Source: Vibrio nigripulchritudo ATCC 27043
GTDB lineage: Bacteria; Pseudomonadota; Gammaproteobacteria; Enterobacterales; Vibrionaceae
Length of the DNA: 40,262 bases
Assembly: GCF_000222685.1 (NCBI RefSeq)
Contig: NZ_AFWJ01000224.1
Coordinates: 1 to 40,262, forward strand
Reading direction: 5' to 3'
Shown piece by piece: positions 31,843-40,262 of the stretch (positions are counted from its first letter, which is position 1; each line of letters starts with the position of its first letter). The translations under genes were made by a program, and so were the position numbers. The notes under the pieces are model-generated. The model made no database searches, had not been told where the DNA came from, and saw nothing but the letters and a program-made list of their open reading frames with translations.

Positions 31843-32848
31843 TGAATGAAAACCGGAATTCTGTGCGATTGAGATAAAGATCCCCTGCTTTGAGTAGACA
31901 CGCTTCCAGGTTGGTATTAGGAGAGTTCGGCAAGCATTGGGTTTCCAGCGCAACACCGTCGTGTCGGTGGTAAACACCATTGCGACCGGGCTCGTCAGCC
32001 AAAAAATTACCCGTATAAACCTGAATGGCTTCTTGGTTAGTGGCAATGCCAAGGGAGACAATTCCGTCAGATGACGTTAACTGGCATTGAGGGCTATCGA
32101 AATTTTCATTCTCAGATAACAAGAATGAATGGTCGTATCCTCCAACCTTCTGCTGATCTTCGTCTGTGAGTAAATCCTCCATAATGGTTTTACCCGCACG
32201 GAAATCGAACCCAGTTCCTACCACAGGAGTCACACCACTTTCTGGAATGCCATCTTCTCCAACGGGAAGGTAGCTGTCGGCAGAAAGTTGCAAATGATGT
32301 TCAAGAACATCCCCTTCACCATCGAGGTTAAAGTACGCATGGTTAGTAAGCGCAACGATTGTGTCAGATTGAGCGGATGCAGAATACTCAATCACCACTC
32401 GGTTATCGTCCGTTACCTCGTATCTGGCTTTAACTGAAAGTTCAGAAGGAAAGCCTTGATCACCATCTGGCGACGTGAGTGTAAAAACCACACATTGTTT
32501 ATCCTGCCGAGCAATCGTCCAGCGCTTTTTGTCAAAGCCGCTTTCCCCACCGTGTAAACAGTGGGGAGGTTGATTTTGCGAGACCTGATAGGTTCTATTT
32601 CCGAGTTCAAAACGACCTTGGGCGATTCTATTGGCATAGCGGCCTACGCTTGCTCCAAAGTAAGCGCTTTGCCGATAGAAATCATCCATATTATCGACGC
32701 CAAGCAGTACTTCTCTCGCCCCTTCAGACAAGGGGAGCTTGCAGGAAAGCCAGGTTGCACCAATATCCATCAGTTCGATTGAAAGCCCGTTCTCGTTCTC
32801 CAATCTCACTACTATCGGCGGTTTGCCGTCGCTTGCCTTTCCTATCAT
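31835..32848 (-). CDS. galM: aldose 1-epimerase (galactose mutarotase)
   Basis: Converts beta-galactose released by LacZ into the alpha form used by GalK. 337 residues with the family segments 'YANRIAQGRF', 'CLHGGESGFDKKRW', 'NHAYFNLDG' (catalytic His) and 'ALETQCLPNSPN' (catalytic Glu). I chose the ATG at 32848, not an upstream in-frame start, because it overlaps the galK stop in an ATGA arrangement and has GGTGG just before it; the longer form would overlap galK by 40 bases. Last gene of the cluster; a hairpin overlaps its stop. Confidence 0.92.
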   Translation of the reverse strand: MIGKASDGKPPIVVRLENENGLSIELMDIGATWLSCKLPLSEGAREVLLGVDNMDDFYRQSAYFGASVGRYANRIAQGRFELGNRTYQVSQNQPPHCLHGGESGFDKKRWTIARQDKQCVVFTLTSPDGDQGFPSELSVKARYEVTDDNRVVIEYSASAQSDTIVALTNHAYFNLDGEGDVLEHHLQLSADSYLPVGEDGIPESGVTPVVGTGFDFRAGKTIMEDLLTDEDQQKVGGYDHSFLLSENENFDSPQCQLTSSDGIVSLGIATNQEAIQVYTGNFLADEPGRNGVYHRHDGVALETQCLPNSPNTNLEACLLKAGDLYLNRTEFRFSFKR

Positions 32849-34002
32849 AAATCCACCAAAGAAGTCCCAACCTGTGCAGAACAAACATGAAGCTCTGCTT
32901 GCAATCCATATTGATCATAATAGACGGGTAAGACTTTCTCGCGAATGACTTGAATAGCACTTTCGGGAACTAAAGCGATAACACATCCACCGAATCCGCC
33001 TCCTGTCATTCGAACACCGCCATTGTGCCCAATGAGTTCATCAATCTTATCTACCAGAAAATCAATTTCTGGCACCGTGATTTCAAAATCATCCTTCATT
33101 GAAAGGTGGGACTGGCGCATCAGTTCAGAGAGCTCATAAACATTGCCTTGCTTAAGGGCTGAGCTGGCTGCCAGGGTTCTGGCATTTTCAGTGATGATAT
33201 GCTTTGCTCTTCGGTACACCACATCATCCATTTCTGACTTGGCATTTTCGAGCTGTTCAATCGTCACGTCTCTTAGCGCTTTAACATTGAAAAACGCGGC
33301 GGCGGCTTCACATTGCTCTCGGCGCGTATTGTATTCACTGTCAACCAAGCCTCGGCTTTTGTTCGAGTTAACAATAAGTACAGTAAGTTCAGATGGTAAA
33401 TGAATAGGCTGAGTTTCAAGCGAGCGGCAATCTATAAGCAGCGCGCTTCCCTCTTCTCCTTTGGCCGAGATAAGCTGATCCATAATTCCACAGTTACAAC
33501 CAACAAACTGGTTCTCCGCCTCCTGACCTATCAATGCAAGCGACTGATTATCAAGACCTAAAGCGTAGAGTTCTGTCATGGTCTTACCTACCGCCACTTC
33601 AAGAGAAGCAGATGAGCTAAGACCCGTACCCTGAGGAATGTTGCCAGAAACAACCAGATCCGCACCACCAAACTGAAAGCCACGCTGACGAATATGCAAA
33701 ACGACACCACGTATGTAGTTTGCCCACATTTTATTTGGTTCATGATGAATGGGCCCCGACACATCAAACTCATCCATCTCGCTGCCATAGTCCAGCGCAA
33801 CAACACGCATCAGATTGTCATCTCGTTTTCTGGCGGCAATCACGGTTTGATAGTTGATGGCACAGGGCAGAACAAAACCGTCGTTATAGTCGGTATGCTC
33901 ACCAATCAAATTTACACGTCCCGGTGCCTGAATCAGATGCGACGGGGCTTCTTTGAATACCTCTGTAAATGATTCATTAACGAAATAAACCAGTGCGTTC
34001 AT
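32845..34002 (-). CDS. galK: galactokinase
   Basis: Phosphorylates alpha-galactose with ATP to galactose-1-phosphate (Leloir pathway, cytoplasm). The 385-residue protein has the galactokinase signature GRVNLIGEHTDYNDG (28-42), the GHMP ATP motif 'GNIPQGTGLSSSASLE' (120-135) and the C-terminal 'MTGGGFGGCVIALV' loop. Length equals that of E. coli. RBS GGAGAG lies before the ATG. galT is 33 bases upstream; galM overlaps its stop by 4 bases. Confidence 0.96.
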   Translation of the reverse strand: MNALVYFVNESFTEVFKEAPSHLIQAPGRVNLIGEHTDYNDGFVLPCAINYQTVIAARKRDDNLMRVVALDYGSEMDEFDVSGPIHHEPNKMWANYIRGVVLHIRQRGFQFGGADLVVSGNIPQGTGLSSSASLEVAVGKTMTELYALGLDNQSLALIGQEAENQFVGCNCGIMDQLISAKGEEGSALLIDCRSLETQPIHLPSELTVLIVNSNKSRGLVDSEYNTRREQCEAAAAFFNVKALRDVTIEQLENAKSEMDDVVYRRAKHIITENARTLAASSALKQGNVYELSELMRQSHLSMKDDFEITVPEIDFLVDKIDELIGHNGGVRMTGGGFGGCVIALVPESAIQVIREKVLPVYYDQYGLQAELHVCSAQVGTSLVDL

Positions 34003-34035
34003 GTTTTCTCTCCAACTACCTATTTCTACCGACCA

Positions 34036-35088
34036 TCAAGCTTCCTTGTAGTGCACATCGCTCAACTGCGATAAGCGCTCTGCCGCTTGTTCTGGCGTTA
34101 AATCTCTTTGATACTCAGCCAGCATTTCATAGCCAACCATAAACTTCCGCACAGTGGCACTTCTTAGCAGTGGCGGATAGAAATGAGCATGCAATTGCCA
34201 GTGCTCAATATTGCGCTCGTCTTTGAAAAATGGCGCAAAGTGCCATCCCATGGAATAAGGGAAGGAGCAGTTAAACAAGTTGTCGTAACGCGTGGTTAGC
34301 CTCTTTAGAGCTTGCGCCAAGTCGACTCGCTGTTCTTTGTTTAACTGGTTAAACCGAGTGACTGAAAACTTGGGAAGTAAGAGCGTTTCAAATGGCCAGG
34401 AAGCCCAGTAAGGCACGACCGCAATCCAATATTCCGTTTCAACAACCACTCGCTCCTGTAACACTTGTTCTTTCACTGCGTAATCCAACAGCAAATTGCT
34501 ACCGTTCTGATCCTGATATTCCCAAAGCAGCCCGTCTTTACGTGCTATTTCATTTGGCAAAAAGCTGTTTGCCCATATTTGTCCGTGAGGGTGAGGCTGG
34601 GAACACCCCATCAGTTCGCCTTTGTTTTCAAACGCCTGAACCCATAAATACTCTTGCCCCAGTTCCGTCACCTGTTCGTCCCAGGTATTAATCACCTCGG
34701 TAATTTGAGGCACGCTCAATTCTGGAAGGGTTTTGCTGTGATGAGGCGAAAAGCAAATCACCCGGCTTAATCCGTTCGCTGGACCACTCTGAAACAGCGG
34801 GTCGGAAGATTTCTCTGGTCCCGGAGAGTCTGGCATTAAGGCGGCGAAGTCATTTTGAAACACGTAACACCCTTTATAATCTGGATTTTTCTCGCCAGAA
34901 ATACGGGTATTCGTCGGACACAGAAAGCAATCAGGATCGTAAGATTTTGAGCTGCTTTCTTCGACTTCTTCATTTTGCCCACTCCAGGGGCGTTTCGCTC
35001 TGTGTGGTGACACCAAAATCCACTGACCAGTCAGTGGGTTATATCTTCTATGCGGATGCTCTTTTGGGTCAAATTGACCAGAATTCAT
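34036..35088 (-). CDS. galT: galactose-1-phosphate uridylyltransferase
   Basis: Exchanges UMP between UDP-glucose and galactose-1-phosphate. The 350-residue protein has the opening '[20 protein letters not shown]' and the active-site '[16 protein letters not shown]', where the second His of HPH carries the uridylyl group. Length and order agree with E. coli GalT. RBS AAGGAAAG precedes the ATG. A GalR-type operator lies 13-28 bases upstream, so galTKM probably has its own controlled promoter besides read-through from lacZ. No galE is in the window. Confidence 0.96.
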   Translation of the reverse strand: MNSGQFDPKEHPHRRYNPLTGQWILVSPHRAKRPWSGQNEEVEESSSKSYDPDCFLCPTNTRISGEKNPDYKGCYVFQNDFAALMPDSPGPEKSSDPLFQSGPANGLSRVICFSPHHSKTLPELSVPQITEVINTWDEQVTELGQEYLWVQAFENKGELMGCSQPHPHGQIWANSFLPNEIARKDGLLWEYQDQNGSNLLLDYAVKEQVLQERVVVETEYWIAVVPYWASWPFETLLLPKFSVTRFNQLNKEQRVDLAQALKRLTTRYDNLFNCSFPYSMGWHFAPFFKDERNIEHWQLHAHFYPPLLRSATVRKFMVGYEMLAEYQRDLTPEQAAERLSQLSDVHYKEA

Positions 35089-35100
35089 TATTCTTTCCTT

Positions 35101-35116
35101 GTGTATACGTTTACAT
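35101..35116. promoter_or_regulatory. GalR-type operator upstream of galT
   Basis: GTGTATACGTTTACAT fits the GalR consensus GTGKAANCGNTTNCAC at 14 of 16 positions. Read on the minus strand, its half-site ATGTAAACG is identical to that in the operator before galR (10952). It lies in the 65-base lacZ-galT gap. Confidence 0.6.
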
Positions 35117-35153
35117 TTTTAAATCAATGACTTCTCAGTGGGTCTGTTGCCAA

Positions 35154-38300
<3,147 letters not shown>

Positions 38301-38322
38301 TTAGCTTTCATTTGAAAAAGAA

Positions 38323-38361
38323 TGCCGCAGCCCTACACTGCGGCAAACTGGTTAAAACCAG
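38323..38361 (-). terminator. double hairpin between the sugar-binding protein and lacZ
   Basis: Just after the binding-protein stop, CTGGTT (38348-38353) and AACCAG (38356-38361) form a small hairpin. Then TGCCGCAG (38323-38330) and CTGCGGCA (38338-38345) form an 8-bp stem followed on the minus strand by TTCTTTTTC. It probably stops part of the transcripts, so that the binding protein is made in excess of LacZ. Confidence 0.7.
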
Positions 38362-38363
38362 AG

Positions 38364-39590
38364 TTATTTAAATGTTCTCTGGCGCGCTTTTTCCAGGCGC
38401 TGAAGAATCTTGTCCAGACGATCTGGGTGAACCATAAATTCCTGGAACCCTTTCATCCCTTCTTTCGCCATTGCAGGATCGGTATCACGGTCGTAGAACT
38501 GTGCCGTACCTACTGCTTTACCCAACATTTCCACACCCACGTTCAGGAACGGATCATCCTTAACCGATGCTTTGTTGTTGGTTGGGATTTGCAGAATGCT
38601 GTCGTTAATCAGCTTCTGAATTTCAGGTGTTGCGACAAAGGCAAGAAACTTACGCGCTTCCTCTTTGTTTTTCGCTTTGCTTGGAATATGAATGGTATCC
38701 ATTGGCGCGTCTTCCGCCAGACCAACCGATGGGTCGATAACAGGGAACTGAAAGAAACCCATTTTGCCGTCCATTTCAGGTGGGAAGTTTGGCGTGATGA
38801 AGTTACCGATTAGGTACATTGCCGCCTGACCGTTGTACAGGAATGGCTGAGCTTCCTGCCAGGAATAAGACGCGTGGTTGTCCAGGAAGTAACCCGGCTC
38901 GACCAACTCTTTCCACTTGGCGAATGTTTTCTTCACGCGATCATCGGTGTAAGGGACTTTACCGTCCATAAGCTGAATGTGGAAATCCAGACCATTGGTA
39001 CGAAGGTTCAGGTAATCAAACCATCCCGCGGCCGTCCAAAGGTACTTGGTTCCGATGGCAAACGGCGCAACGTTATTTGCTTTCAGCTTGGCTGCCGCCG
39101 CTTTAAATTCGTCCCAGTTTTTAGGCTCTGCAATGCCGAATTTATCGAAGATATCTTTGCGGTAGTACACGCCCCATTGGTAATAAGTGTATGGCACACC
39201 GTATTTTTTACCGTTTACGGACATCGCAGGCGCTGCGGCTGCAAAGTCCTGATTCATTCCGTTGGCTTCCCACAGGTCACTCACATCTTCAAGAAGTCCG
39301 CGATCCACAAAAGTTTTCATGCGGTTACCTGCAAACCAAAATACGACGTCCGGTGGCGATGTTGCCAGCCAGTTTCGAATCGTCGTTTTGTAGGATTCAT
39401 GGTCGTACAGGTTGTATTTGACTTCTACATCTGGGTTCGCTGCCTTAAAGCGCGACACCACTTCGTCCCATGCCTGTTTTGGTGCAGCATCTGAAGCATT
39501 GGAGTTAATCACCAATGTTCCCGCGACTGCTGAACCAGCGACAGTTGCAGCAAGCAAGACTGATGCAGCTAAGTGTTTCACGTATTTCAT
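38364..39590 (-). CDS. sugar ABC transporter periplasmic binding protein
   Basis: A 408-residue family-1 solute-binding protein (MalE/UgpB-like). The signal peptide is MKYVKHLAASVLLAATVAGSAVA. The mature part has 'AWDEVVSRFKAANPDVEVKY', 'SPPDVVFWFAGNRM', 'GVPYTYYQWGVYYRKDIFDK' and 'AAMYLIGNF', which mark carbohydrate-binding members. Next to lacZ and the Leloir genes it probably binds lactose or another beta-galactoside; the sequence alone does not prove this. RBS AAGGA precedes the ATG. The permease gene lies 149 bases upstream. Confidence 0.9.
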   Translation of the reverse strand: MKYVKHLAASVLLAATVAGSAVAGTLVINSNASDAAPKQAWDEVVSRFKAANPDVEVKYNLYDHESYKTTIRNWLATSPPDVVFWFAGNRMKTFVDRGLLEDVSDLWEANGMNQDFAAAAPAMSVNGKKYGVPYTYYQWGVYYRKDIFDKFGIAEPKNWDEFKAAAAKLKANNVAPFAIGTKYLWTAAGWFDYLNLRTNGLDFHIQLMDGKVPYTDDRVKKTFAKWKELVEPGYFLDNHASYSWQEAQPFLYNGQAAMYLIGNFITPNFPPEMDGKMGFFQFPVIDPSVGLAEDAPMDTIHIPSKAKNKEEARKFLAFVATPEIQKLINDSILQIPTNNKASVKDDPFLNVGVEMLGKAVGTAQFYDRDTDPAMAKEGMKGFQEFMVHPDRLDKILQRLEKARQRTFK

Positions 39591-39739
39591 AATAAGGTCC
39601 TTGTTGTTGAGCTTTGCTCTTGTGGTCCAAATTTTTTAAGCCCCGTTAACTTCAAAACTCGAAGCTGTGGGTGTTTTTTATTATCTATTTGCTATCGCCA
39701 AAATCAGTTGTTTAGGCTGACGTTCCGTATTCAATGCTT

Positions 39740-40262
39740 TTATCCTTTTGTCGCCCCAAGGGTCAGACCCGCGATAAAGTGGCGTTGCATCGTAAAAAAC
39801 AGAACCACTGGTGGAATAGCCGCGACCACAGCACCGGCAGATATAAACTGCCAGGAAGCAAGCCATTGCCCACGCAAAGCACTCAAGCCAGCCGTTACCG
39901 GTCTTACTTCGTCACTTTGCACAAGTACCAGCGCCCAGAAAAAATCATTCCATATAAAAGTAAATACCAGCACAGACAACGCTGCCAGTGCAGGTCGCAC
40001 AAGCGGTAGCACCACGTGCCAGAAGATCTTCCATTCGCTCACCCCTTCAACCCTTGCCGCTTCAATAAGAGCATCAGGGATTCCGACGATAAAGTTGCGC
40101 ATAAACAAGGTGCAAAACCCTGCCTGAAATGCAATGTGGAAGAAGATCAACGCCCAGCGGGTGTCGTACAAACCAAAGGTAATAGTCAGGTCGCGAACCG
40201 GAATCATCAGAATCTGAAACGGCACGAAGTTACCCGCGATAAAGGTGGCAAAAATCCAGATG
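39740..40262 (-). CDS. sugar ABC transporter permease, MalG type (partial, cut by window end)
   Basis: The C-terminal 174 residues of a carbohydrate permease are visible, still open at the window edge. The EAA loop reads 'DALIEAARVEGVSEWKIFW' and the end 'LTLGATKG' is typical of MalG/LacG-type subunits. 'VPFQILMIP' and 'IWNDFFWALVL' are other family strings. It belongs to the importer that also uses the binding protein at 38364; the second permease and ATPase would lie beyond the window. Confidence 0.92.
   Translation of the reverse strand, partial: IWIFATFIAGNFVPFQILMIPVRDLTITFGLYDTRWALIFFHIAFQAGFCTLFMRNFIVGIPDALIEAARVEGVSEWKIFWHVVLPLVRPALAALSVLVFTFIWNDFFWALVLVQSDEVRPVTAGLSALRGQWLASWQFISAGAVVAAIPPVVLFFTMQRHFIAGLTLGATKG

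Noticed and set aside
38874-39494. 206-residue plus-strand open frame opposite the sugar-binding protein
   Set aside because: Antisense shadow; composition is rich in Phe, His, Arg and Val as expected for reverse-complement reading of a real gene.

Overview
The window looks like a chromosomal segment of a marine gammaproteobacterium, most likely a Vibrionaceae member. This rests on recognisable gene families (YejABEF, NhaD, an E. coli-like GalR and GalT/GalK/GalM/LacZ), moderate GC with AT-rich intergenic DNA, and small PilZ and GGDEF/EAL signalling proteins. No database search was possible, so names come from motifs, lengths and neighbourhoods.

Layout. (1) 1-5851: tail of an upstream gene, a terminator, then a yejABEF peptide ABC importer operon, with an extended stem-loop between the binding-protein gene and the permeases. 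(2) 5873-8884: a LysR regulator divergent from an NAD(P)-binding epimerase-like gene, then a PilZ protein and a SAM methyltransferase on the minus strand. (3) 9483-12092: Na+/H+ antiporter nhaD and galactose repressor galR. (4) 12353-17458: a tight plus-strand operon encoding a coiled-coil protein, a membrane-spanning OmpA-like protein (frameshifted here), a Ras/Rab-like small GTPase and a PAS-GGDEF-EAL protein. This is the best candidate for a little-described system: a small-GTPase switch apparently tethered to the envelope and feeding into cyclic-di-GMP. (5) 17528-19845: an RTX-like calcium-binding protein and a frameshifted periplasmic esterase. (6) 20002-31649, all minus strand: four small exported cysteine-containing proteins of one superfamily, a contact-dependent-inhibition-type cassette and a large lipoprotein. 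The CDI cassette is unusual. The CdiA-like exoprotein is split into a TPS-domain protein and a separate FHA-middle/DUF637/VENN/nuclease-toxin protein with its own signal peptide, followed by an Imm49-like immunity gene; no cdiB is present. (7) 31835-40262, minus strand: a beta-galactoside utilisation cluster in transcription order sugar ABC permease (cut by the window end), binding protein, lacZ, galT, galK, galM.

How genes work together. The galR product encoded at 11088 probably controls the lac/gal cluster 20 kb away: a 9-base half-site, ATGTAAACG, occurs in a GalR-type operator both upstream of galR and upstream of galT. The cluster would import a galactoside, hydrolyse it with LacZ and run galactose through the Leloir pathway. 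The CDI toxin and immunity genes are adjacent and share an operon that ends in a strong hairpin. The GTPase operon has abutting or nearly abutting genes (0-16 nt) from 12353 to 14753 and on to 17458, so one mRNA is likely.

Cautions. Two genes (OmpA-like and esterase) each carry what looks like a one-base insertion. Both may be sequencing errors or recent mutations. Functions given for the small exported proteins, the lipoprotein and the coiled-coil protein are descriptive only.
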